Assembly (NCBI GenBank): GCA_030378035.1 | Contig: JAUCGI010000015.1 | Location: 1 to 52,197 of the forward strand | Source of the DNA: Desulfobacterales bacterium HSG2 | Lineage (GTDB): Bacteria; Desulfobacterota; Desulfobacteria; Desulfobacterales; 4be13 | DNA length: 52,197 nt | Direction of reading: 5' to 3' | Part shown: positions 36,062 through 45,250 of the stretch, one piece after another | How the letters are laid out: each line of letters opens with the position of its first letter | How positions within the stretch are numbered: the first letter of the stretch is position 1 | Program-made: the position numbers and the translations under genes | The notes under the pieces: generated by a model | Databases searched by the model: none | Told to the model about the DNA's origin: nothing | Seen by the model: only the letters and a program-made list of their open reading frames with translations

Positions 36062-37597
36062 TCAGTCGTTCATCAACACATTGCACAATGTATCATTCAG
36101 GTCTTTCAGCGTGGAAGGTTTGGGCACGGCCCCCCTGAAGCCGTATTCCCTGAAATTTGCCATTATCGGATCATCGGAATATCCGCTGGAGATAATTGCC
36201 CTGACATCAGGATCGATCTCCTTCAGGTGATACAAAGTTTCCCTGCCTCCCATTCCTCCCTGCACGGTCAGGTCCAGAATGACCGCATCAAAAGGCGCGT
36301 CGGATTCTTTGGCGCTTCTGTACAAACTGACCGCCTCATCGCCTTCCCGCGCACATTCAATTTCCCATCCCATGCGACTCAGCACCTGTTTCAGAAAATC
36401 CCGGACGATCTTCTCATCATCCATCACAAGAATTTTCTTTTTTCCGACAACAGGGCCGGACGTTTTTCTGACGGCCTTCTCTTTGCTGACTTTTTTTTCA
36501 AAAGCAGGGAGATAGATGTGGAAAGTCGTCCCGATGCCGATCTCAGATTCCGCGGTGATATGTCCCTTATGCTGTCTGACAACGGAATAGGCGACGGCAA
36601 GACCGAGCCCCATCCCTCTCTGGCCTCCCCGTTCCCTGGTGGAAAAATAAGGATCAAATATCAGGGAGAGGTTTTCTTTGGAAATGCCGATGCCTTTGTC
36701 TTCGACAGATATTCTTACATACTTTCCATCTTGCAATGAAAAAACCTGTTTTCCCTTTCCCGCATCGACGCGGAAATTTTCCGCACGGATTTTTATGATT
36801 CCTCCTTCGGGCATGGCCTGATCCGCATTCATTATGATGCTGTTGATGACATGCCTCATCTGAGCCTCATCAAAACTGACGGACCACAGATCATCGGGAA
36901 TATGAAACTCACACGCCACATTGGTGCCTGCCAGAGCCAAGTTTGCCGATTCTTTTATCAGTTTCACGACTGAACCTGTTCTTTTTACAGGTTCCCCGCC
37001 TTTTGAAAGCGTGATCAACTGATGCGTCAGATCTTTTGCCCGCAGGGATGCTTTTTCCGCTTCAGCCAGATAGTTGAAAAGGTCATCGGATTTCGATGCC
37101 ATCTCTTTTGCCATGCTGATATAACCCAGGATGACAGTCAGAAGGTTATTATAATCATGGGCAATGCCGCCGGCAAGAATACCGACGGATTCAAGTTTTT
37201 TGGCTTTCAGAAGCTCCTCTTCCATTTTCGCTTTATAAATCGTCATCTCGATGTTGGCGAACAGTTCCCGATCTTCAAACGGCTTGAGCAGATATCCGAA
37301 CGGCTCGGTGACTTTGGCACGCTCAAGGATATCTCCGTCTGAAAAAGCTGTCAGATAGATAATCGGGATACCGAAACGGGCGCGTATCCGCTCTGCCGCT
37401 TCAATGCCATCCATGTCACCCTTCAGCATGATATCCATCAGCACCATATCCGGCATCTCTTCCCCCGCCTTTTGAATGGCCCCTTCACCTGACGCCTCGG
37501 ATCCGCAGACGGTGTATCCCTTTTTTTCCAGCATTGCCTGTAAGCTTTCGGCAATAACATACTCGTCTTCAACAATCAGAATTCTTATGTTTGTCAT
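36062..37597 (-). CDS. Hybrid histidine kinase REC-HisKA-HATPase-REC
   Basis: Soluble kinase of 511 residues. The receiver (about 3-120, MVLMDIMLKGDMDG) ends in FGYLLKPFED. The H-box follows closely: VGILAGGIAHDYNNLL (His about 146). HATPase has VINSIIMNADQAM and DKGIGI/GMGLGLAVAYSVV (about 255-375). The C-terminal receiver (about 395-510, AVILDLTVQGGMGG) ends in AVPKPSTLKD. The ATG at 37597 is chosen because AAGGAG lies six bases upstream, while the longer frame has no homology. A good sigma70-like promoter lies 115-145 bp upstream. It may be cotranscribed with CheR downstream. Confidence 0.92.
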   Translation of the reverse strand: MTNIRILIVEDEYVIAESLQAMLEKKGYTVCGSEASGEGAIQKAGEEMPDMVLMDIMLKGDMDGIEAAERIRARFGIPIIYLTAFSDGDILERAKVTEPFGYLLKPFEDRELFANIEMTIYKAKMEEELLKAKKLESVGILAGGIAHDYNNLLTVILGYISMAKEMASKSDDLFNYLAEAEKASLRAKDLTHQLITLSKGGEPVKRTGSVVKLIKESANLALAGTNVACEFHIPDDLWSVSFDEAQMRHVINSIIMNADQAMPEGGIIKIRAENFRVDAGKGKQVFSLQDGKYVRISVEDKGIGISKENLSLIFDPYFSTRERGGQRGMGLGLAVAYSVVRQHKGHITAESEIGIGTTFHIYLPAFEKKVSKEKAVRKTSGPVVGKKKILVMDDEKIVRDFLKQVLSRMGWEIECAREGDEAVSLYRSAKESDAPFDAVILDLTVQGGMGGRETLYHLKEIDPDVRAIISSGYSDDPIMANFREYGFRGAVPKPSTLKDLNDTLCNVLMND

Positions 37598-37712
37598 ATT
37601 GCACTCCTTGTTCTTTCTTGCCCTCTGTCCCGAAGAAACCTGTCCTGAAGAAAGATTCCCATGGAAATATCCTCTATATGTCTGCCTTTGACACAATTCT
37701 GACTCTGTTTGT

Positions 37713-37742
37713 ATTATAAGACTTAAATAAGGCGTTTGTCAA
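37713..37742 (-). promoter_or_regulatory. Sigma70-like promoter for the kinase at 36062-37597
   Basis: On the - strand, TTGACA (37742-37737) and TATAAT (37718-37713) are both perfect consensus hexamers with an 18-bp spacer. The expected start leaves a leader of about 110 nt. The opposite strand also shows TTGACA...TATTAT but points away from any gene start. Confidence 0.65.
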
Positions 37743-37772
37743 GTCTGTAATTTTGTGTTGCAAAAATTTCGC

Positions 37773-39737
37773 CTAGGGGCTGCCATTTTTGCACTCCGGA
37801 ATTTTGAGGCTTACCATAAACGTACTTCCTTTCCCAACTTCGCTTTGTACTTTTATCGCGCCTTCGTGTCCTTTTGCCAGAATTTTAGCGAACGCCAGAC
37901 CCAGACCGATCCCAGTGGCCCGGGTTGAGAAGAGCGGTTCAAAAATCTTTTCCAGGTTCTCCTCAGGTATCCCTGCTCCTGTATCCGTAAAAGAGATCAG
38001 TGTCTCCGCGCCTGATGACTCGGTTCTGATGATCAATCGCCCCCCTTCGGGCATTGCCTGTACGGCATTGCGGATGAGATTTCCGAAAATCTGAGCGAGT
38101 TGTTCCGCGTCCGCGGGAATAGCGGGGACTGAGGGTATAATGGCCAACTGTCTCACAATCTCCACATTTTTCGGAATATCTGTACGGGACAATGCCTTCA
38201 GGACAACCTCGTTGATATCTGTCTTCTGCTTTACAGGGCCTTTCAGTTGGGCAAAGTTAAGCAGTGTGGTGATAATTTTATCGGATATTGCCACCTCCTT
38301 CTCCATGATTTCAAGGGAAGTATTCACCTCCGGCTCCTTTTCTTTGAGAACCATGTTGAGAAAATAAGCGGCGTTTTTAACAGCGCTCAGAGGGTTGCGA
38401 AGCTCGTGAGCCACATTCCCGGCCAGTTGACCGAGTGTGGCCAGTTTCTCCTGATATACCAACTGGTTCTGGGTATCCCGGAGTTCCTTTGTGCGATCCT
38501 CCACCATCTCTTCCAAGCGTTCTGAGTAATCTTTCAGGGCTGCCTCGGCCCGCGTCCGTTTCTCAATTTCACCTTCAAGCCCTCTGTTTGCTGAGGCTAA
38601 CGCTTCTGTCCGCTTGGCAACCGTCCTGCGGAGCATCCGTACCCAGCATAATGAGAGAGTTGCGAGAGCGAAGATGGAAGAAAGCCCGATAATCAGCATC
38701 CTCTGAATTCCGGCCGTTTTTTCCTGTTTCTGCCGAATCAGATCGAAGATGAAATCTCTGACATTAAATGTATCCTTTATCACCCCGACCTCTTTCATGA
38801 AGGTATGCATACGCCGCCAGCGGTTCGGATTGACGTGCCCCAACTGGACAATCGGATACAGGGTAAGTTCACGGATACCTTTCGCCTGAAAGCGATTAAA
38901 AGCGGCAAAGTCTCCCCCTGTTATATGAGCGGTGCGCGGCAGTTCGCGAGAGATTTTCTTTATGATTTCATCAGGATGCTCCAACGCGTATTTCCACCCC
39001 TTTAAACTGGCTTCAATAAAACGCTTTGTAGAATCCTGATGGTCTTCAAGCCAGCGATGATGTGTGAAAAGCGAGTCTCCGTAAAAATCGATGCCGTAAC
39101 TTGACGGACGTAAAGTGGTCAGCTTCAGCCCCGCCCGGTGCGCTTCATAAGGAACGGATATTCTGTATCCGGGCATCATGTCAACACGCTCCTCTATGAG
39201 ATGACCAATTCCGCTTTCATGGGGATGCGGAGGCACAAGGGAAATATCGATCCCTTCGGACCGAAGCATGGCCTGCAACTCCACATCAATCAGATCGTTC
39301 ACTTTCCGGGCCACACGCAGACGGGTCAGGTCTGCCAGAGAATTCAGTTCTGTTCCCTCCCTGGCGTAGAATTCCGCCGCGCTTTGCTGGAAGATCACGG
39401 CCAGAACAACCAGCGGGGCACCCTTGTCCTTTGCCATGATAATATCGGCAGCGCCCACGCCGAAATCAGCATCTCCTTCCGCGACGGCTTTCACGGCACT
39501 GACGATCTGACCGTCCGGTGTAAGCGCGGATCGTATTTCCACATCAAAACTGGCCTCGGAATAATAGCCCTGCCATTTGGCCGCATAGTAACCCGCAAAC
39601 TGGAACTGGTGGTCCCAGCGGAGTTGAAGCGTAACCTTTTCCGCCGCGTTTACGCCTTTCCCGGGAATCACAACCAGGAAAGCCCAGACAACCAAAGCGG
39701 CAATCTGCTTTCCGAACTTACAGAAAAAATTGTTCAA
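37773..39737 (-). CDS. NMT1/THI5-type periplasmic sensor histidine kinase (copy 1)
   Basis: Membrane kinase of 654 residues. An uncleaved signal-like segment (IAALVVWAFLVVIPG) is followed by an NMT1/THI5-like solute-binding domain (about 25-330; TLQLRWDHQFQFAGYYAAKW, GDADFGVGAADIIMA). Members of this fold bind pyrimidine or similar small ligands. A second membrane helix (about 345-367), coiled coil, H-box LGQLAGNVAHELRNPL (His about 443) and HATPase (IFGNLIRNAVQAM, DTGAGI, GIGLGLAFAKIL) follow. The start is taken as TTG 39737, eight bases after GGAGG; upstream codons are the 51-bp array. It ends without a receiver. It is a paralogue of the next gene upstream. Confidence 0.9.
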   Translation of the reverse strand: MNNFFCKFGKQIAALVVWAFLVVIPGKGVNAAEKVTLQLRWDHQFQFAGYYAAKWQGYYSEASFDVEIRSALTPDGQIVSAVKAVAEGDADFGVGAADIIMAKDKGAPLVVLAVIFQQSAAEFYAREGTELNSLADLTRLRVARKVNDLIDVELQAMLRSEGIDISLVPPHPHESGIGHLIEERVDMMPGYRISVPYEAHRAGLKLTTLRPSSYGIDFYGDSLFTHHRWLEDHQDSTKRFIEASLKGWKYALEHPDEIIKKISRELPRTAHITGGDFAAFNRFQAKGIRELTLYPIVQLGHVNPNRWRRMHTFMKEVGVIKDTFNVRDFIFDLIRQKQEKTAGIQRMLIIGLSSIFALATLSLCWVRMLRRTVAKRTEALASANRGLEGEIEKRTRAEAALKDYSERLEEMVEDRTKELRDTQNQLVYQEKLATLGQLAGNVAHELRNPLSAVKNAAYFLNMVLKEKEPEVNTSLEIMEKEVAISDKIITTLLNFAQLKGPVKQKTDINEVVLKALSRTDIPKNVEIVRQLAIIPSVPAIPADAEQLAQIFGNLIRNAVQAMPEGGRLIIRTESSGAETLISFTDTGAGIPEENLEKIFEPLFSTRATGIGLGLAFAKILAKGHEGAIKVQSEVGKGSTFMVSLKIPECKNGSP

Positions 39738-39778
39738 CTGATACCTCCTTTCAAAGTCATCTCTTCCGTTCCTGCCGT

Positions 39779-40235
39779 TCCCCTTCCGTCGGCCCGGATT
39801 TGGCAATCCGAGCCGAGCGGTGAGGGTGCGTCCCTTCCGCCGGCCCGGATTTGGCAATCCGAGCCGAGCGGTGAGGAGGGCGTCCCTTCCGACGGCCCGG
39901 ATTTGGCAATCCGAGCCGAGCGGTGAGGGTGCGTCCCTTCCGTCGGCCCGGATTTGGCAATCCGAGCCGAGCGGTGAGGAGGGCGTCCCTTCCGCCGGCT
40001 CGAATTTGGCAATCCGAGCCGAGCGGTGAGGAGGGCGTCCCTTCCGACGGCTCGGATTTGGCAATCCGAGCCGAGCGGTGAGGGGGCGTCCCTTCCGGCG
40101 GCCCGGATTTGGCAATCCGAGCCGAGCGGTGAGGGGCGTCCCTTCCGCCGGCCCGGATTTGGCAATCCGAGCCGAGCGGTGAGGGGGCGTCCCTTTCGGC
40201 GGCTCGGATTTAGCAATCCGAGCCGAGCAGGGGAG
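39779..40235. repeat. Nine tandem units of about 51 bp with internal hairpin
   Basis: Each unit contains GGATTTGGCAATCC within a 10-bp-stem hairpin (GGCTCGGATT/AATCCGAGCC), then CGAGCGGTGAGG and CGTCCCTTCCG. The period of about 51 is divisible by three and stop-poor, so long repeat-peptide frames cross it. It separates two paralogous kinase genes and includes the stop codon of the upstream one. Confidence 0.92.
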
Positions 40236-42117
40236 GGGAGGATGGAAGCTTCACCGTAAACGTCGTCCCTTTTCCCTCTTCACTCTCCACCTCAACTGTG
40301 CCGCCATGCCCTTCTGTCAGAGACCGGGTCAGCGACAGCCCCAGACCGATTCCGGCCGACTTTGTGGTAAACAGCGGCTCAAAAATCTTGCCCAGCCGGT
40401 CCTCATCGATTCCTTTCCCTGTGTCGGTGAAAGAGATGATTACCCAATCCGGATTCCGAACCTCGGAGATGATGGTCAGGGTTCCGCCCTCCCACATTGC
40501 CTGAACAGCATTCTGGATAAGATTTCCGAAGACCTGACCCAGTTGATCGGGGTCGGCCTCGATGTCAGGCAGCGTCTCATCTGATCGGAGTTCCACCTTA
40601 ATGCTTTCCGGTATGGCGAGCTGGGAGAGTATCTCCCGGACAAGCCTGTTAATATTGATCTTTTGCAGGACAGGCGGTTTTGAACGGGCAAAATTGAGAA
40701 GACTGGTGATGATCCTCTCAGAGTTTGCCACTTCCCTCCCGATAATCCCCACAGTCTCTTTCATCTCGGGCGCTGCTTCTTCCATGGTCATATTGAGAAA
40801 ATAGACCGCATTTTTGATCGCTCCCAGGGGGTTGCGCAGTTCATGGGCGATCCCACCGGACAACTGCCCCATCACGGCCAGTTTTTCATGCCGAACCAGT
40901 TGGTCCCGGGTCTCTCTGAGGTCTTTTACCGTCTCCTCCAGCAGTTTCTCCGCGTGTCTGCGTTCTTTGATTTCGCATTCAAGTTCTTCATTGCTCAGAA
41001 CCAACGCCCGGGTTCGTTTCGCCACTGCCCTGCGAAGCAGCAAAACCCAGCATAATGACAGCGCCGCGAGAACGAAAACGAAGGAAAGCCCGATAATCAG
41101 TATTTTCTGGACCCTGGCAGCCTTTTCCTGTCTCCGCCGGACAGGATCGAAGATGAAGTCTTCAGCATCAAATTCACCCTTTATCACCCCGACCCCTTTC
41201 AGAAAGGCGTGCATACGCCGCCAGCGGTTCGGATTGACATGCCCCAACTGCACAATCGGATATAAGGTCAGTTCACGCACCCCCTTCATCTGAAAGTGGT
41301 TCAGGCCGGCGAAATCAGCTAAAGGACTGTTGCGCGGTAATTCTCGGGTGATCTTTCCGGCAACTTCATCCAGATGTTTCAGGGCATACTCCCACCCTTT
41401 CAATGTTGCAACAACAAAACGCTTCACAGCATCCTGATCTCGTTCAATCCTGCGCTCATGCGTGAAAAGCGAGTCTCCGTAAAAATCGATGCCGTAAGCA
41501 GAAGGGCGCAGAGTTGTTATTTTCAGACCTCTGAGCTTTATATGATAAGGAGCGCTTATTCTGTATCCGGGTATCACGTCAACACGCCCCTCTGTGAGAT
41601 GATCCATCCCGGGTTCATGGGGATACGGAGGAACAAGGACAGGATCTATCCCTTCGGACTGAAGCATGGCCTGCAATTCCACATCAATCAGACTGTTGAC
41701 TCTTCTGGCCACACGCAACCGAGTCAGGTCTGCCAGAGATTTCAGTCCCGCTTCTTCTCTCACATAGAACTCCGCCGCGCTTTGCTGGAAGATCACGGCC
41801 AGAACAACCAGCGGGGCACCCTTGTCCTTTGCCATGATAATATCGGCCGCGCCCACGCCGAAATCAGCGTCTCCTTCCGCGACGGCTTTCACCGCGCTGG
41901 TGATCCGGCCGCCCGGCTTGACCGCGGATTGTATCTCCACATCAAAACCTGCCTCGGAATAATAGCCCTGCCATTTGGCGGCGTAATATCCTGCAAACTG
42001 GAACTGATGGTCCCAGCGGAGTTGAAGCGTAACTTTTTCCGCCGCGTTTATGCCTTTCCCGGGAATCACAACCAGGAAAGCCCAGACAAACAAAGCAGCG
42101 ATTATTTTTTGTATCAT
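40210..42117 (-). CDS. NMT1/THI5-type periplasmic sensor histidine kinase (copy 2)
   Basis: Membrane kinase of 635 residues, paralogous to the preceding entry. The signal-like segment IIAALFVWAFLVVIPG leads into an NMT1/THI5-type domain (TLQLRWDHQFQFAGYYAAKW; about 25-310). A membrane helix (about 325-347), coiled coil, H-box MGQLSGGIAHELRNPL (His about 424), N-box GNLIQNAVQAM and G-boxes DTGKGI/GIGLGLSLTRSL follow. The first 60 residues of the mature sensor are nearly identical to copy 1, then the two diverge. The ATG at 42117 follows AAGGAAA; upstream codons are repeat. The last residues LLGSDC and the TAA are in the first unit of the 51-bp array. Confidence 0.92.
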   Translation of the reverse strand: MIQKIIAALFVWAFLVVIPGKGINAAEKVTLQLRWDHQFQFAGYYAAKWQGYYSEAGFDVEIQSAVKPGGRITSAVKAVAEGDADFGVGAADIIMAKDKGAPLVVLAVIFQQSAAEFYVREEAGLKSLADLTRLRVARRVNSLIDVELQAMLQSEGIDPVLVPPYPHEPGMDHLTEGRVDVIPGYRISAPYHIKLRGLKITTLRPSAYGIDFYGDSLFTHERRIERDQDAVKRFVVATLKGWEYALKHLDEVAGKITRELPRNSPLADFAGLNHFQMKGVRELTLYPIVQLGHVNPNRWRRMHAFLKGVGVIKGEFDAEDFIFDPVRRRQEKAARVQKILIIGLSFVFVLAALSLCWVLLLRRAVAKRTRALVLSNEELECEIKERRHAEKLLEETVKDLRETRDQLVRHEKLAVMGQLSGGIAHELRNPLGAIKNAVYFLNMTMEEAAPEMKETVGIIGREVANSERIITSLLNFARSKPPVLQKININRLVREILSQLAIPESIKVELRSDETLPDIEADPDQLGQVFGNLIQNAVQAMWEGGTLTIISEVRNPDWVIISFTDTGKGIDEDRLGKIFEPLFTTKSAGIGLGLSLTRSLTEGHGGTVEVESEEGKGTTFTVKLPSSPPLLGSDC

Positions 42118-42668
42118 AACAGTTTCCTTAAAAAGCCTGTCATTCCTGCGAAAGCAGGAATCCACTTAAAAGCCTGTCATTCCTGCTTCGGCGAAAAGCC
42201 TGTCATTCCTGCTTCGGCAAAAAGCCTGTCATTCCTGCTTCGGCAAAAAGCCTGTCATTCCTGCTTCGGCAAAAAGCCTGTCATTCCTGCTTCGGCAAAA
42301 AGCCTGTCATTCCTGCTTCGGCAAAAAGCCTGTCATTCCTGCGAACGCAGGAATCCACTTTCGTAGGAATGACAGTGGATTCCAAGTGACAGTGGATTCC
42401 CAGTGACAGTGGATTTCCGATTCCCGGTGACACTGGATTCCTGCGTTCGCAGGAATGACAGCGGGTTTCCGATTTCCGGTGACACTGGATTCCTGCGTTC
42501 GCAGGAATGACAGCGGGTTTCCGATTTCCGGTGACACTGGATTCCTGCGTTCACAGGAATGACAGTGGGTTTCCGATTTTCGGTGCCCCTGGATTCCTGC
42601 GTTCGCAGGAATGACGATGGGTTTCCGATTTTCGGTGCCCCTGGATTCCTGCGTTCGCAGGAATGACA
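42118..42668. repeat. 26-bp and about 58-bp tandem repeats of the TGTCATTCC family
   Basis: At 42169-42325 there are six units of AAAAGCCTGTCATTCCTGCTTCGGC (broken here as a 26-bp period at these positions). At 42366-42665 there are about five units in which TGGATTCCTGCGTTCGCAGG is followed by AATGACAGCGGGTTTCC. Full hairpin elements flank the first block. No gene is present in this 570-bp gap. Confidence 0.9.
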
Positions 42669-42688
42669 GATGATCGAGTGTTCAGGAT

Positions 42689-43066
42689 CTAAGATCGCAT
42701 TTTCTCCCGGATGTCTTCTATCATCTGGATCACTTCGTCCATGTCGAGAGGCTTATGCAGGACTCCGTAAGCGCCTTCCTGCATAGCCTCCTGAACCAGT
42801 TCCTCAACGGTATAAGCGGTCATCATTATCACCACCGAGTCATCTCTGATCTTCCGTATCTCTTTACATATCTCCACCCCGTTCATGGGAGTCATCCTGA
42901 TATCTATGAATATTATATCAAAAGGCCTTTCCGCAGCCTTTCCGACAGCCTCCTGCCCGTTGCTGGCGATAGCGACGGCATAGCCTTTGTGCTTCAGCAC
43001 AAAGGACATGGTCATGCTCAGACTGGTATTGTCATCCACAATCAGGATGCTGGCTTTCTCTTCCAT
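42689..43066 (-). CDS. Single-domain response regulator (CheY-like)
   Basis: Lone receiver of 125 residues. The acidic pocket is in ILIVDDNTS, the acceptor in IIFIDIRMTPMNG (about 50-62), the conserved threonine in VIMMTAYT and the lysine in GVLHKPLD. There is no output domain, so it acts by binding a partner or as a phosphate shuttle. The second ATG (43066) is chosen: GAGGAGG is eight bases from it and only two from the ATG at 43072. It follows the hybrid kinase at 43103-45013 by 36 bp on the same strand, so the two are probably one operon and functional partners. Confidence 0.93.
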   Translation of the reverse strand: MEEKASILIVDDNTSLSMTMSFVLKHKGYAVAIASNGQEAVGKAAERPFDIIFIDIRMTPMNGVEICKEIRKIRDDSVVIMMTAYTVEELVQEAMQEGAYGVLHKPLDMDEVIQMIEDIREKMRS

Positions 43067-43102
43067 GATCATTTCCTCCTCTCAATCCTCAATCCTCTGT
43101 AT

Positions 43103-45013
43103 TCAATCCCCCAGAGCCCGTCTGATCGTTTCAGCCATCTCCCTTCTAAGCGCAGGCTTCATGACAAATTCCCGGATTCCCATGGCCTCAGCTTTCTCTT
43201 TCGTGACCATCTCGCTGTATCCGGTACAGAGGATTATGGGCATATCCGGCCGGATACGCAGGATATTCTCGGATAATTCCAGACCTGTCATGTTCGGCAT
43301 GGTCATATCTGTGATAATGAGATCAAATCCTTCCGGGTCCCCAGCGAATACCTCCAGTGTCTTCAGGCTACCGGTAAAAGCCGTGACATCATAACCGAGC
43401 TGCTCCAACATCTGTTTCTCCATCTCAACAATCCGTTTTTCATCATCGACCAGCAGGATACGCTCCCGGCCTGTCAGAAGAGGTGCGTCATCAGGCGCGG
43501 TTTTCAGGGATCCGGTATCCGCGTCGATCAGGGGGAAATAGATACAAAACGCGCTTCCCTTGTCAGGTTCACTGTAAACGGTAATATATCCGCCATGATT
43601 TCTGACAATCCCATGGACGATGGAAAGCCCTATCCCGCTGCCCTCGCCTGTATCCTTGGTGGTGAAATACGGATCAAACACCCTTTCCACTACTTCGGGA
43701 GACATGCCATGGCCGCTGTCCCTGACAGTCAGTTTCAGATATAATCCGGGAGTCATATCCTGCTTGAAGGCCAGCTCTTCGGCACTGATCTCCGTCTCAT
43801 TCAGGGAGATTTCCAGCATCCCCCCTTTTTCCCGCATGGCATGATAGGCATTGGTGCAGAGGTTCATCATCACCTGATGGATCTGGCTCGGATCGGCCAG
43901 CACATGGCCATGTGCCTTCCCGATATTGTGACGGATGTTAATCGTTGTCGGCAGCGAAGACCTGAGCAGATTTAACACTTCCTTAATGACAAAATGAATC
44001 TGAATCGGCAGCTTTTCCGCCTCCCTCTCACGGCTGATGATGAGAATCTGCTGAACCAGATCCTTGGCGCGGTGCGCGGCTTTGAGTATCTCATCCATAT
44101 TCCTTCGGATCATACCCTCTTCAGGGACTTCTTCCATGGTCATCTCAGTGTAGCCGATAAGGGGAAAAAGGATGTTGTTGAAATCATGAGCGATGCCGCC
44201 GGCCAGCGTCCCTATGGCCTCCATCTTTCTTGACTGGCGCAGTTGCATTTCAAGATTTTTCCGATTTGTTATGTCCATCAGATACCCCTTGATCTCCTCC
44301 AAGTCACCCTGATCATCGAAAACCCCGACAATATTCGCGATGACATGAATGAAGGTGCCGTCGATGCGGCTCATTTTTAATTCAAGGTTCTCCAGTCTTT
44401 TTTCATCCCTGACCCGATCCGGAACCGTTGTCGGCATGGAAGGATAAAGCAGTTCAAAATTTGTGTTCATCGCCTCTTCCACGGATGAAAACCCGAACAT
44501 GCGGACAAATGCGGGATTGCAGGCAATCATACGCCCGTCCGGCTTACAACTGTATGCCCCTGAAAGGTCGTCTTCAAAGAACTGACGGTAACGCTCCTCA
44601 CTCTCCCGCAATGCCTCGGTCGCGGCGTTCCGTTCCGCCTGTAATTTCTGTTTCTCCACAGCTTTGTCGATAATGGCCAGCAGGTGATCCATATCAACTG
44701 GTTTGATCACATAACTGAACGCACCGTCATGCATTGCCTGAACTGCCGTATCCACTGAGGCATGTCCGGTGATGATGACAGCCTCGGTAGCCGGAGAGAA
44801 TGTCTTGATTTTTTCCAGAACCTCGATGCCCTGCATATCAGGAAGTACCAGATCGATCAGCGCGAGGTTGAAAAAACTCTCTGAGACACTTTCAGTCGCT
44901 TTTTTTCCGTTGCCGACGGAAACGGGGTCATATCCTTTTGCCTTCAGGACCGTCGCCAGCGTTTCACACGTCCCCGGATTGTCATCGACAATCAGAATTC
45001 TTTGTTTGTCCAT
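43103..45013 (-). CDS. Hybrid histidine kinase REC-PAS-HisKA-HATPase-REC
   Basis: Soluble kinase of 636 residues. The receiver (about 5-120, LALIDLVLPDMQG) ends in SYVIKPVD. A PAS domain (about 145-258) has YSCKPDGRMIACNPAF. The H-box is GTLAGGIAHDFNNIL (His about 276), N-box VMMNLCTNAYHAM, G-boxes DSGHGM and GSGIGLSIVHGIV. The C-terminal receiver (about 515-632, IITDMTMPNMTG) ends in FVMKPAL. AGGAGATATCA precedes the ATG. It is a paralogue of 27530-29455. A small lone receiver gene follows immediately. The leader contains a MITE-A copy 28 bp before the start, which could change its promoter. Confidence 0.94.
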   Translation of the reverse strand: MDKQRILIVDDNPGTCETLATVLKAKGYDPVSVGNGKKATESVSESFFNLALIDLVLPDMQGIEVLEKIKTFSPATEAVIITGHASVDTAVQAMHDGAFSYVIKPVDMDHLLAIIDKAVEKQKLQAERNAATEALRESEERYRQFFEDDLSGAYSCKPDGRMIACNPAFVRMFGFSSVEEAMNTNFELLYPSMPTTVPDRVRDEKRLENLELKMSRIDGTFIHVIANIVGVFDDQGDLEEIKGYLMDITNRKNLEMQLRQSRKMEAIGTLAGGIAHDFNNILFPLIGYTEMTMEEVPEEGMIRRNMDEILKAAHRAKDLVQQILIISREREAEKLPIQIHFVIKEVLNLLRSSLPTTINIRHNIGKAHGHVLADPSQIHQVMMNLCTNAYHAMREKGGMLEISLNETEISAEELAFKQDMTPGLYLKLTVRDSGHGMSPEVVERVFDPYFTTKDTGEGSGIGLSIVHGIVRNHGGYITVYSEPDKGSAFCIYFPLIDADTGSLKTAPDDAPLLTGRERILLVDDEKRIVEMEKQMLEQLGYDVTAFTGSLKTLEVFAGDPEGFDLIITDMTMPNMTGLELSENILRIRPDMPIILCTGYSEMVTKEKAEAMGIREFVMKPALRREMAETIRRALGD

Positions 45014-45040
45014 TGATATCTCCTGGTAATATGAAATCTG

Positions 45041-45235
45041 CTGATTATAACGCCCGTGAACGTGAACGTGAACGTAAACGTGAACTTATACCTGAACCTG
45101 TCTGTAAATGAATGTTCAGGTTCAGGTTCAGGTTCACGTTTACGTTCATGTTCATGTTCACGTTTACGTTCACGTTCACGTTTACGTTCACGTTCTACGT
45201 TCACGTTTAAGGCTCTCCAAATTCGTTATAATCAG
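45041..45235. mobile_element. MITE-A copy, 195 bp
   Basis: It has the same 12-bp ends as the 20-kb copy, CTGATTATAACG (45041-45052) and CGTTATAATCAG (45224-45235). The interior is GTGAACG/CGTTCAC hexamers arranged as a large inverted repeat. The flanks (GAAATCTG, AAACTGCA) give no clean target duplication. It sits between two kinase genes without breaking either. Confidence 0.88.
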
Positions 45236-45250
45236 AAACTGCACATAAAA

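Noticed and set aside
37597-37696. Longer start for the REC-HisKA-HATPase-REC kinase
   Set aside because: The receiver starts at once after the ATG at 37597, which has AAGGAG; the extension overlaps the leader and has no domain.
37687-37716. + strand TTGACA...TATTAT promoter
   Set aside because: It points towards genes on the opposite strand and has no + strand gene to serve; the - strand promoter overlapping it is better placed.
39738-40115. N-terminal extension of the NMT1 kinase copy 1 to an ATG in the 51-bp array
   Set aside because: The added residues are array peptide; a TTG with GGAGG lies where similarity to copy 2 begins.
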